Below the pieces are notes generated by a model. The model saw nothing but the letters and a program-made list of their open reading frames with translations. It was not told the DNA's origin and did not search any database. The position numbers and the translations under genes were made by a program. This document shows, in pieces, positions 11,659 to 22,554 of a stretch of DNA of 64,000 bases. Source of the DNA: Trichoderma breve (taxonomy: Eukaryota > Ascomycota > Sordariomycetes > Hypocreales > Hypocreaceae); assembly GCF_028502605.1 (NCBI RefSeq), contig NC_079235.1, positions 2,604,001 to 2,668,000 on the forward strand, read 5' to 3'. Position 1 is the stretch's first letter, and each line of letters starts with the position of its first letter.

Positions 11659-12039
11659 GGTGGGGATGGGAGATTTCGGTCGCAAGCTGTGTGTTTGATT
11701 CAGTGTAAAATCTCTGAGAAAAGGCACTGGATTTTCGTATGTTTTGGCAGTGATTTGCAGCTCAAACAAGAAGCAGGTGAAATTATGTTGGGTCAAGGAA
11801 ATGCAAGGCTACCGAGTTGCCTGTGGGCAGATTAGTCTCGAAAAGTGGCGAGCAAGATTAGTCATCAACGCGCTCACGTCTTTGCAGTGCGAGGCTGAGT
11901 AAAGTAACAAGCCAGCCATTCATCACTTTGCGAATTGCCCAAGCAAGCAGCCGCTTATCCTGTATATCGCCTGTGCCTATTCTCACCATCGACATATCAT
12001 TGCTGCACAATCCGATTCTATTCTCTGCACATCCCAGCC
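11659..12039. promoter_or_regulatory. Divergent promoter, 381 bp, between the Red5-like and THO7-like genes
   Basis: The two start codons face away from each other across 381 bp, so the genes very likely share promoter elements. Both products act in nuclear mRNA biogenesis. No clear TATA element is visible. Confidence 0.55.
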
Positions 12040-13083
12040 ATGGCTTCTTGGGAGCTGCTGGACGAAAAGGGCGAGTCGGAACTTCACAAAAGCCGTCTTC
12101 TCAACGTTGAGGAAAAGCCGTTCAAACGCATCACCAAGCGATTGTCTTCCATCTCTGCGATTGTCTCTAGCGCTATTCAATCCGATACCGCAAGCCAAAA
12201 TGGAGGCCAGACCTCGAGCAGTGCTCAGCTACAGGAAGACCTAACGTTCGATTTCGCCGCCTTTGATAGCAGCATTGCTCGCTTCCAATTCCTTCATGAT
12301 GCAAACGAGCGAGAGCGAGAGCGATACGAAGCAGACAAGCAGCGCATCCTTGCAGAATGCCAGGCCGCCCGAGAAAACAATGCGCGCCTGCGAGAGCAGT
12401 TGGAAGACGCAAAGGCGACTCTGGCACGACGGAAGAAGTTTGACGAGCTGGCGGAGAAGATATTGTCTAATCGCCTGCTACGGCCACGCGAAGACCAGTT
12501 CGCTGCTCTAGAGAAGCTAGAAGAGGAATGCAAGGAGCTGGAGCGGGAAAGCGAAACATACAGCGGAACATGGAAAGAGCGGAGAGATCAATTCAACAGA
12601 ATCATGGAGGAGGGCATGTTGCTAAGACGGCAGATCAGGGACGAAAAGGAAGAAGTAGACAGGAGAGAAGGCATGAACGAAGGCGGGGAGGAAGAAGTGG
12701 AGGAGCAGCGTGGTGGCCAGACACCAGGTATCGAGCCAAGCAATACTGGGACACCGCGTCCAGATGGCGACGGAACACTGCAAGAGACGCCTCAACCAGC
12801 AATATCGGTGGACGGACCGACACCGTCAGCAGGCTCACCCCGGCCGGATCGACTGCAGCTTCTATCTACAGATGCCGGAACAACTTCAAGATTAGGGAGC
12901 AGGGCTTCGACGAGAGAATTATCACAACCTCCGCTACGAGATGACGATTCGGGCACCGAGACTGGAGAAGACGTTGAGATGGACGATTCAAGGGTTGAAA
13001 GGGATGAGGAAGAGGGCGAAGAAGATGAAGACGACGACAAATCGGGCGCAAGAAATGATGATAAGATGGAGGTTGATAATTAG
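12040..13083 (+). CDS. THO complex subunit 7 (THOC7/Mft1 family)
   Basis: A single exon of 347 codons. An in-frame open stretch continues upstream to 11935, but the ATG at 12040 sits in good context (CAGCC before ATGG) and the family-like sequence begins there (MASWELLDEKGESELHK). Residues about 60-210 form a long charged coiled coil containing the THOC7-like segment KFDELAEKILSNRLLRPRED and RDQFNRIMEEGMLLRRQIRD. The remaining C-terminal part is low-complexity, Ser/Thr/Pro- then Asp/Glu-rich, ending with a strongly acidic tail. THO couples transcription to mRNA export in the nucleus; subunit 7 is a small coiled-coil member of the complex, and the fungal forms often carry such extended acidic tails. 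The gene ends 217 bases from the convergent tubulin-cofactor gene. Confidence 0.85.
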   Translation: MASWELLDEKGESELHKSRLLNVEEKPFKRITKRLSSISAIVSSAIQSDTASQNGGQTSSSAQLQEDLTFDFAAFDSSIARFQFLHDANERERERYEADKQRILAECQAARENNARLREQLEDAKATLARRKKFDELAEKILSNRLLRPREDQFAALEKLEEECKELERESETYSGTWKERRDQFNRIMEEGMLLRRQIRDEKEEVDRREGMNEGGEEEVEEQRGGQTPGIEPSNTGTPRPDGDGTLQETPQPAISVDGPTPSAGSPRPDRLQLLSTDAGTTSRLGSRASTRELSQPPLRDDDSGTETGEDVEMDDSRVERDEEEGEEDEDDDKSGARNDDKMEVDN

Positions 13084-13300
13084 ATTGGGCTGTCTGCATA
13101 GCATTGCTTTTATTTAAAAAAACGACGGATAGGATCGTTGTACAATTAGGATACCCGAATTGAAATCCCCCCAAAAGGGGATGGAATACCATTGTTGGGT
13201 ATCCGGTGATGTGGACCACCGCTGTGTATTATTGTGTATTGTGTATTATATCGTACGTAAACTCTTTTTTTTTTCTTTCTCCCTAATCATCCATCTCTCT

Positions 13301-13739
13301 TTAAGCATCCTCCGTCTTGGCCTTCTCCAGCGCCGCCTTTGCATTCGCCAATTCCTCAGCCGAGGCACTCCCAGTCTTTTCTTCGGACGCGACAAGATCC
13401 TCCAGCTTCTCGACGGCCTGGTTGATCCGGTCTCTCAGAGGCTTGAACACGGCTCTCGTCTGCTCGACAACCATTTTCTAAAGAGTAGAAACACATCAGT
13501 TCCCTCAAATCTTGGTACCAGAATACATCATGCTTCAGCGTATAGAGATTTGTACATACGTGCTGCTTCAAGATGTACGTCGCATTGCCATCTTCATCGT
13601 CCTGCCCGCTCTTAATCTTTTCCTCTTGGGCTTTAGCTTCAGCCTCTTGTGCCAGCAGCTCCTTGTGATATGACGCTTCTTCTTTCAGGAGGCGGTTGAC
13701 GGCGCCCGTCGCGATGACCAGAGGAGAAGGAGAAGGCAT
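13301..13739 (-). CDS. Tubulin-specific chaperone A (TBCA/Rbl2)
   Basis: Two exons (13739-13560, 13477-13301) encode 118 residues, the usual length of cofactor A. It starts MPSPSPLVIATGAVNRLLKEEASYHKE with a helical, charged body (KAQEEKIKSGQDDEDGNATY, then VEQTRAVFKPLRDRINQAVE), matching the three-helix bundle that binds beta-tubulin during folding in the cytosol. The 82-nt intron (GTATGT donor, TTTAG acceptor) is in phase 0. The promoter lies on the side of the Rad21 gene; the two are tandem on the minus strand. Confidence 0.93.
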
Positions 13740-14508
13740 TTTGGGGATTGCTTCTTTGGAGAGAGTCGGGAAAGGGGGAGGCTGTCGAGGTCGGGAGGAG
13801 ATGGTCTGAGGAAAAGAAGCAAAAGATACGACGGACCTGAGCTTTATAGGTCAATAGCAAAGGGTTTGTTGTCTGGGATAATCTGGGTTGCCTGTTGCAA
13901 GACTGCGGTAAAGCAGGTGCCTAGCAGGTAGACGGTTTGAATCCCTGCGTGGGGTTCCTGGATCCATGGCGGGGCAGCTCAGCTACAGTAATAGCACATC
14001 ACCAAAAACTTCACTTTGCCGATTAGAACAGACAGACATTTGCATAAGCAGCACGTTGAATTGCCACAACTAGGCGGCACTACATATTCAATACTACTTT
14101 TATTCTTTCAAAGTAGACAACGTCAAATCATAAGCAACCACATTCAAAGCACTGTAATTCCTCCAAAGTCCGTCTTCACGGCAAGCTCATACATCACATT
14201 GATGACTTCCTTGAATAATAGCCAATCCTCCCAAACACCTTTTCTAAACAGCTAATCAACACACAGAATAAAGAAGAAAAAGTTGTCCTGTTTCGACATC
14301 CAAGGCTCGAATTGTCATTTTCCCCTCCTTCCTTTATCCAGAGCAGAGAACCTCCAAGGTTACATGGTATCTCCCAAACGCCTGCAACTCCGCCGTGGGC
14401 GATTCGAACAAAAACAAAAAAAGACCAGTTGCCCAAGATGCACAGCATTGTAGTTTTTTTTTACATGCACAAAATTTTTGTCATTTTTCCCAGTGATTGT
14501 TAAGCAGT
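13740..14508. other. Intergenic: Rad21 3' UTR and tubulin cofactor A promoter
   Basis: No gene is seen. A tRNA B-box-like word at 13939-13950 (GGTTTGAATCCC) has no matching A-box or cloverleaf and is not called. Confidence 0.5.
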
Positions 14509-16469
14509 CTATGCTTCGACAGCAACTGCCGCAACGCTCACGGGAGCAACGGACTCAGGTTGGTCTTGGTTCGAAATCTCGCCGCCAGCTTCCCGCTCAG
14601 CCCAGGCACCCCAAAGGCCTCGCTTTCCTCGTACTTTGATAGGGTCACCGAGACCGGAGCTCTGTTCAACCTTGATGGCATCCTTGGTTGCAAGGACCAG
14701 ACATTCGAAGAACATCTTGGTAGCTTCAGCCTTGGTGGTCTGCTTCTCGGGCAGTAGGTTTTGGAAGACAACCGCCGACTTCTTCCTCTTGTCGGCATCA
14801 TTGGCGGCCTCGGAGCCAAACAGGTCTCGCAGGATGTGAACGGCATGCTTGGTACCAACAGACACGGGGCCGCTGTCGGCAGGGTGAACGAGGGGCAAGG
14901 TCGTATCTTCGAATGCGGGCATAGGGCTGCTTCTGTCGCCTCCATCCGCATGATCATCGTCAAAGTGAGCCGCGCTTTCGTCGGCGGGAATTTCGAGAAT
15001 GGTGCCGTCAGCTCCCACGCTCTGGTTTCCGAAGGCGTTTCCGTCGAGAGTGAAATCGGTATCATCTCCCAGTTCCAGACGAGGAGACTTGATGCCCAGC
15101 TCGCTCTCCACATCGGCAACGCCAGAGTCACGCTTGCGCTTCAGGTCGTTCGCACCACGCACCATGTCCAATGACAGCATACCACGAAGTTCAGGTGCCC
15201 ATCCCGTGCTTCGACCTTCCATCATGATGGAAGACACAAAGCCGCCCGTCTTCTGCATTTCTGCCAGAGCCAGTAGTAAAGGATCGCGAGGGAGGTATGT
15301 AGCTGGCTTGGTAATGTTTTCTCTGTGTGCCTGCTGCTGCTTGATGTGAGTGCTGGACAGCGCAATTTCCTCATCCGGCATCATGACGCGCTGCTTTCTA
15401 GCGCGTTGTGTAGGTCGCTTAACGGGGGAATCTTCCGCGTCATCTTGGGGTTCGTAAAGATCTGTGTGGCCGTGGCGAGAATACTCCTCTTCAATCTCCT
15501 TGGCAAACTGATCATCAATGTCTGACAGAGGAGACTCCGAAATTCTCTCTCGATTAATGTCGAGAGCAGCCAGGCCAGGGACGGCGGACTGGTCGTCAGG
15601 GTTGAACTGGAAATCATCATCGCCCATCTGGATATCGCCCTCATCGTCTGCAATCCTGACGCCGCCATCTAGATCCATGCGAGAGTCTTCGGGACCAGCG
15701 CCTTCCTTGGATCGGGGCATAATGTCAAGCTCGCTGAACACATCGTCCTCAATTGATCGGGCAGCGGGGGCATCTCGACCCATTTCAATGCTGTGGCTAG
15801 GGCCACCATCCATGTCGAGACCAAAGTCGAGCTCGAGCTCAAGGTCATCCATGGGCGCAAGCGCGTCCTCATCCAGCGTCATGCCGCCCTGAAGATACTG
15901 GCTGTTGTCGAAATCCTCCTGCAAATTGATGTCTCGAGTGTTGCTGACGCGTCCCTTCCTACCGACTTGCGTGGATGACACATCCTCGACTTGCGAAAGC
16001 AGCCATGAAGCATCAGGCGGGGGAGGCAATTCGAGGTTGTCGTACGGCGTGATGCGATCGGGCAGAAGCAAGGCCTCGCGATTGGTAACCTGAAGGTTGG
16101 CAGCCAGATCGTTGTTTCCACTAGATCGGAAAGCCTAGCAAGTAATTGTTGTTAGCATGACATGTAACTGCAACGTAACAGTGAAAGAAGGCAACAGCCA
16201 CCCACCATTTTAATCTTCATCATAGCTTCATTACAATCATCTAGCAAGTATCGTGTTTTGCGCTGGTATATCCTGACGACACCGAGCAGGAGTTGGCCGC
16301 TGAGACGCAGGGCCATGGGCGCCTGGTTCGGCGTGATGATGGCCTCGACACTGTCCGTGACATTGGACTGCAAGATGTGATTCTTGGAGAGCTTGCGCTC
16401 GAGGTTGGCCGACAGCCAGACACGGGCAAGCGGCCCGGTCTTCTGGAGGAGCGTCTCCGAGTAGAACAT
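14509..16469 (-). CDS. rad21: Cohesin kleisin subunit Rad21/Scc1
   Basis: Two exons (16469-16206, 16134-14509; 71-nt intron) encode about 629 residues. The N-terminus MFYSETLLQKTGPLARVWLSANLERKL is the classic Rad21/Rec8 N-domain that binds the Smc3 head, continuing through RIYQRKTRYLLDDCNEAMMKIKM. The middle is acidic and disordered, as expected for a separase-cleaved linker. The C-terminal 70 residues (KAEATKMFFECLVLATKDAIKVEQ...IKVRGKRGLWGAWAERE) are the winged-helix domain that binds Smc1. Mitotic Rad21 rather than meiotic Rec8 is favoured by the overall similarity, but this is not proven. It closes the cohesin ring and also acts in double-strand-break repair. Confidence 0.95.
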
Positions 16470-18474
16470 GGTGGTGCGCGAATGAGTCGCACTGGTGGTA
16501 GTGGTGGTACTGGAGCAAGTCGAAGTGGGTTGTGGATGTGAATGTGATTGCGAATATGCAAAAGCTCACTCAGCCAGTGAAAACGGTGCAGGGACACGAG
16601 CTTGGAGCAAGAGTGGAGGTGAGTAAACACGGAACAAGGGGCGCGTGTTTTGGCGGATAAACAAGTCGCCTAAACCGTGTTTGGGCCTGGCTCACGCGCG
16701 ATGGCAGCCGCGCAAACTCATCAAGTCAAAGAAATCCAGTCGCCTAGGGCAAGTCTGCTGAATCGCACGAAACGGAGCGGCGAGGGCGAGGCGACGGGGG
16801 TGGCGATGGGAAGTGCAAAAATGGCGAGGGAAAGCAAATGGGTTGTGTGAAACTCTCAGGTTGGCGAGGGGAGACGCTTCGGCCAAGCTGCCGTAAATTG
16901 CGTGGCTGGGAGGAGTGGCTGGTACTTCGTACCATGTACCTTGTTGTTCCATTTTCGGTGGTGTCCGGAGGTGGAACATTAACTTTTCCGGCGTTAGAGT
17001 GGAGGTTTCCGCCCGTCGGAAGTCGGTGGGCCAATGGCTTGCCTGATTTGGCCGTTGAATTGCTGCCCTCTGAGGCTTGTGGTAAGTTGTCCGTTTGTAG
17101 CTTAAAGTTCGCCTGTAGTACAAGGAGTAGAAGATATCAAAGCAGTGTGGGAAATATGTGAAAAGTTCGAACTATTTATTATAATAGGTATATATTTAAT
17201 TCTGTAGCATATCATTCCGTCGTCTTATGAGAACTCGGGGCGACCAAGCAAGCATGCTGACATTGTCATCGTATTATACTCGTACATTAGCCAATGACCT
17301 ACTAAGGCATTCATTCACATGTTGGTGTGACGGAACATTATATCAATGCCTCCTATAACGTGCCTCTTCAAAAGTCCTACTACAACCCGCTATTGTTGAT
17401 AGACTTCCATGCTGTGTGGTAGCAATACCCGGGCTTGTCTGCTGATGCCAAGAGCCTCAAAGTCCTTCTGTGCTCCCTGCATCTCGTTCTAAGATCACTG
17501 CTGCCACGACATCCCATCTCTGGCACATGCCGTTTTGTATTCCGGCACCCGCAGCTGGACGTCTGCACGCTTCAGGCATTGGGTAATCTATCTTTAGTCA
17601 CAGAGCCATGTGCATAATGTTACCCAGCCATGCCTGACTCTACTTTTTGATGCTACAAGTCTCTCGTTACCCCTAGTGGTGTTACTACCGGTATTCTATT
17701 TCCATAAAGAGCGGCGGGTTCTTCCAGGTCCAGCTCCTCGAATAGGCTTAATCTAATATCCAATTTCTCCATAGCAGGAGACTTGACTAGCGGAGAATTG
17801 TCGTTGGAGGGACACATTGACTTAAAGAATGTTATAGTACATGGCTATGAGGCAATTAACTGAATCAATTGAATAGAAACTACCAAGCATTGCTCATGGC
17901 TGGCATGCCCACGCACGAGTAACTATACTTGGGTAATCGATATAAGAGAAAACGTACTGTACAAGGTAGCCCGGCTATATTAACTTCTGGCGCAAAGTCG
18001 GAGAGTTCAAGGATACAAGGCCCGTAAGAGATAGGCCGCGTTGTCCACCCAGTTTAGCCGCGGTGCCGCTAAGCCCAACCACAGCGTTACTTGGCGCCGC
18101 CAGTACCTGCAGCCCCCCTGTAGCGCTCCTTGTTCCCCAGTCCAGTGGCGAGGCTAGCGCATCCATTCCACTGGAGCCTTGGAAGACCACCTTTCCATGC
18201 AATTTCCATGATCCCAATTGCTGATGCTTCACCGGTCTGTACGTTGGCCTCTTCATCAGGGGATGAGGATCGTGACCGCCAGTGGCCGCTGCAAGACGAA
18301 GATCCGGATCACCCACGCAGCGCCCTCTTGCGATTTCGAAGACGCATGCGCGACCAACGACTCTCTGCGAATTCCATCTCTGCCTCCCCCATGATATCTG
18401 GCCCTTGATATCAGCTTGGCGGTTGACTCTCCGGCCCCCCTTTTCCATCTTCGACGTCATCTCGAAAACCCAAA
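16470..18474. other. 2.0-kb intergenic region between the divergent rad21 and pmr1 genes
   Basis: The region serves both promoters. Close to rad21 there are two ACGCG cores (16642-16646 on the minus strand, 16694-16698 on the plus strand), similar to MBF/SBF sites. The middle (about 17160-17970) is AT-rich with no reading frame of substance. The right part (18000-18470) is GC-richer and carries the pmr1 leader. No gene supported. Confidence 0.5.
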
Positions 18475-21400
18475 ATGCAGCTGCCGTGGGCTGGGCAGGG
18501 CTCTGGCAATGAGTCCCTGCTGCCAGTGGCTGGCGTGCCCATCATCACCGGAGATGCGGCCGATTCGTCGCGGCCGGGCAGATCAGAGTCAAGGCCAGGA
18601 CATGCCCGGTCACCATCGGCGCATGCGCTGGTAAGCCTGGAGATTTCCATCCATTGACACAAGCGCAAATTGCTAACTTGATGAAAGGGAGTGGCCAAGG
18701 AGTATTCCTCCATGACCCCCAGCGAAGCCGCCGCGCAACTACGAACCTCGCTTACTTACGGCCTCACGCCCAACGAAGCCTTGAAACGACTCAGCGAATA
18801 CGGACCCAATGAGATCCCCCACGAGGAACCAGAACCGCTTTGGCTTCGGTTCTTGAAGCAATTTCAGGAACCATTGATTGTACTCTTGCTAGTATCCGCG
18901 GGAATGTCGCTGCTCTTGGGCAACATGGATGATGCCATCAGTATCACCGTGGCGGTAACCATTGTCGTTTCCGTGGGGTTCGTCCAGGAGTATCGATCGG
19001 AGAAATCTATCGAGGCTCTCAACCACCTAGTACCGAATCATGCACACCTTGTACGAGGCTCGCCGAGCAAGTCTTCTAGTCTACCGAAAGCCCCCAGCTG
19101 GCCCCCCAATGTCAACGGCCTTCAAGACCCCGCCGACAGCTCTGGTTTAATCACACCAATCGAAGATATCCTGGATGCGACTTCGTTCAAAGTCTCGGCT
19201 TCTCAGCTTGTGCCCGGAGACTTGGTCTTATTTACTACTGGCGATCGTATTCCGGCCGAGATTCGAGTTACCAAGGCGGCCGACCTGACCATTGACGTCT
19301 CTAACCTCACTGGTGAAACAAAACCCAAAAGGATAACAACCGAATCGCAATACCACGGATTAAATCAAGGCTTCAATCAATTTCACAAGCAGTCATCCCT
19401 TGCCCCAGAAGCACCCACAAGTGCTGCTGAGCTTGACAGCACCGCTAAGAACGTTGCGTACATGGGCACATTGGTAAAATCTGGACACGGCCAAGGAATT
19501 GTTTTCGCAACTGGCGGGAATACTCATTTCGGATCGATTGCTTCAAGCGTTTCTGGGACAGAAAACCCTAGGTCACCTTTGCAGTTGTCCATGGATGACC
19601 TTGGCTCACAGCTGAGCAAAGCATCATTTGTCGTCATCGGATTGATTTCTCTTGTTGGTTGGCTGCAGGGGAAGAAATTGCTGGAAATATTCACCATTTC
19701 TATTTCCTTGGCTGTTGCAGCCATCCCGGAAGGTTTACCCATCATTGTCACCGTTACTCTAGCTCTTGGTGTGCATCGGATGGCCAAGCATCATGCCATC
19801 GTGCGCTGGATGCCCAAAGTTGAAACCCTTGGCTCTGTCAATGTAGTGTGCACTGACAAGACCGGTAAGTCCTCTTTCCATGCCGCTCGTGAATCCTAGG
19901 TGCACTGGATGCTGACCTCGGCGGAAATAGGCACACTGACAACTAATCATATGACTACCGTCGAAATGTGGTGCTTTGGAGAGGACGGCTCGTTCAACGT
20001 AGCTTCAGACGCCGAGGTTGAAGAATTCAAACCGACGCCAGCTGCCCTACATATCCTACGAATCGGAAATATTGCAAACAATGCACGACTATCCAAGAAT
20101 TACACCGAGAGTAGCGGTGCCACGAGTGCCGTCTTGTCCTCAACAATGGGTCGTGAAGAGGCATCTACTTTTACTCGCTGGGTTGGCCAACCAACGGATG
20201 TAGCTATGCTCGACTTACTTGACAAGTTCAAGGAACACGATGTACGAGACTCCGTGGGCCCTCGCATTACAGAAGTACCCTTCAGCTCGGAGAGGAAGTG
20301 GATGGGGGTTACTGTTGGAAGCGAAAGAGAGTATGCATACATGAAGGGGTCAATCGAGAAGGTTCTCGCCGCTTGCGACACGTATATGGAAAAAGACGGA
20401 CGAGAGATTGTACTCGACAATGCGCGACGCCAAGAGGCCATGGCAGCCGCCGATGCCATGGCGTCTAAAGGGCTTCGAGTGCTTGCTTTTGCTAGCGGCC
20501 CAGTGCCCAGATCCTCAAGAGCGCGCTCATCAGCAACTGACACACGAAGCAACACACCCGCCGATGGTGCGTCCAGCCCGGTCATTCCTCTGGGCTCTGA
20601 TGATACCTACAAGGGACTCGCATTTGCTGGCTTGGTTGGTATGAGGGACCCCCCTAGGCCTGGCGTAGAACGCTCCATCCGACGACTGATGCGAGGCGGC
20701 GTCAGAGTCATCATGATTACCGGTGATGCAGAGACTACGGCGCTTGCGATTGGTAGACAGCTAGGAATGAATGTCGCTATTCCTAGCGCTCATTTGCCAG
20801 GCCAGAATGCAGTCAAGGCTGTCTTGAGAGGAGATGAGATTGACAGGATGTCGGATGGGGATCTCGCCGAAGCGATGCAGCACACTACTATTTTCGCCAG
20901 AACTAATCCGGACCACAAGATGAAGATTATCCGCGCTCTCCAATCCCGGGGAGACATTGTAGCAATGACGGGCGATGGTGTAAACGATGCGCCTGCCCTC
21001 AAGAAAGCCGATATTGGTATTGCAATGGGACGTCACGGAACCGATGTTGCTAAAGAGGCAGCGGACATGATTTTGACCGACGATGATTTCTCCACCATTC
21101 TACGGGCCATTGAAGAAGGCAAGGGAATATTCAACAACATTCAAAACTTCCTCACATTCCAGCTTAGCACGAGTGCGGCAAGTTTGGCCCTGGTATTTGT
21201 CTGCACATGTTTCGGGTTCAAGAGCCCCTTGAATGCCATGCAGATTCTCTGGATTAGTAAGATTTCCCATTCAATTGCTCGTTCTATCAAGGAGGTGTTT
21301 GACTAACATGAGAGCAGATATTATTATGGATGGTCCTCCTGCTCAGTCTCTCGGCGTCGAAAGCGTTGACCCAGATGTCATGAACAGGCCACCAAGAAAG

Positions 21401-21853
21401 CGCAATGATGCAGTTCTCACGAACAAACTCATCCAGCGAGTTTTAACCTCAGCTGCCATCATCATGGTCGGCACTATGCTCACGTACCGGCGACAGATGG
21501 CCGACGGCGTCGTCACCCGCCGGGACACTACCATGACCTTCACTTGTTTCGTCTTCTTTGACATGTTTAACGCTCTTAGCTGCCGCTCTGAATCAAAATC
21601 GGTGCTGCGTGGCGAGGTGGGGCTATTTTCGAATAACTTATTTAACTGGGCAGTTTCTCTGTCAATTGTCGGTCAACTGCTTGTCATCTACCTTCCATGG
21701 CTTCAAGAAGTTTTCCAGACAGAGGCCCTTGGGCTGGGTGATTTGTTCCGGCTCGTCATTCTTTGCAGCACGGTGTTTTGGGCAGATGAATTACGAAAGT
21801 ATCTGAAGTACGGGCGGCGGCGTTTGGGCGGCGGGTATAGCCAAGCGGTATAA
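18475..21853 (+). CDS. pmr1: Golgi Ca2+/Mn2+-transporting P-type ATPase Pmr1
   Basis: Four exons (18475-18630, 18688-19864, 19931-21256, 21318-21853) give about 1064 residues. The first exon supplies a 52-residue Ser/Pro-rich N-terminus; ATG at 18475 has good context (CAAAATGC). Hallmarks in order: cation-ATPase N-domain ([18 protein letters not shown]), actuator loop NLTGETKP, M4 with [18 protein letters not shown], phosphorylation motif CTDKTGTL with D442, KGSIEKV nucleotide-binding lysine, and hinge [11 protein letters not shown] (791-801). The transmembrane helices of the C-terminal third follow. The enzyme pumps Ca2+ and Mn2+ into the Golgi for glycosylation and secretion. Intron 2 splits DKTG from T, directly at the catalytic motif. 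It lies upstream of and in tandem with COG4, another Golgi gene, which is probably coincidence. Confidence 0.95.
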
Positions 21854-22554
21854 AAAGAGTGCATGGTATGGGAAAAGAGAAGTAAAAAAGGGACGGGTTG
21901 GGGCTTCAAGAGGATTGTGATATAGGACGAGAGGCGACTTATAAGGGGAATAGAGTAGATCCCCTATATACCTATACATAGTTAGCAGATACGTATTCTT
22001 GCATAGCATTGTCGCATTGGACTTTCGATAAATGGTGGAACAGAAAATAATTAATGAGGAGTATTTACTTAAAATATCCATCGATACCTAAGAATTGAAG
22101 AACGTAACCTGGTATTGGCCTTGCTGTTACTCGTCTTAGTGGAACCAAGCGGTAGTGACGCGGAGAACCCCAATTTCAGGCCTTCTGAGGGTAAAAGACA
22201 CAATTGATGAGGATTGAAGCTAATTTCATATAAGACGCTCAATTTTTTTTTTTTTAATTTTTTTGTTTATTCTGTTTAATATGAATGATTCGTCCGTCAA
22301 TTTCACTTGATTTCAAGCATCAAGTTCAGGAGCAGCAAAAGCAAGTAGAAGTCCCAAGTTAGCCCCTCCACCACAGCCCCCCATATCGTGCAGCAACACC
22401 GGTAGTAGCCTATCTGTCACCAGAACACCACCAACAAGCTTCAACCTCCCAATCCGCCAGCTGGTGACCTCGGGCGGTGCAGCGACTCTAATTCGCCTCG
22501 AAGACGCTTGCCAGGGGCAGCTATGCGCCTCCTCGATACTCGTTCTCAGCGCCA
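21854..22554. other. Intergenic: pmr1 3' UTR and COG4 promoter
   Basis: AT-rich 3' sequence, with a poly-T tract around 22242-22265. No gene seen. Confidence 0.5.

Noticed and set aside
11935..12039. In-frame N-terminal extension of the THO7-like gene
   Set aside because: The ORF extension starts without supporting context, and the family-like sequence begins at ATG 12040.
13925..13955. tRNA-like word GGTTTGAATCCC
   Set aside because: No A-box, acceptor stem or cloverleaf could be drawn around it.
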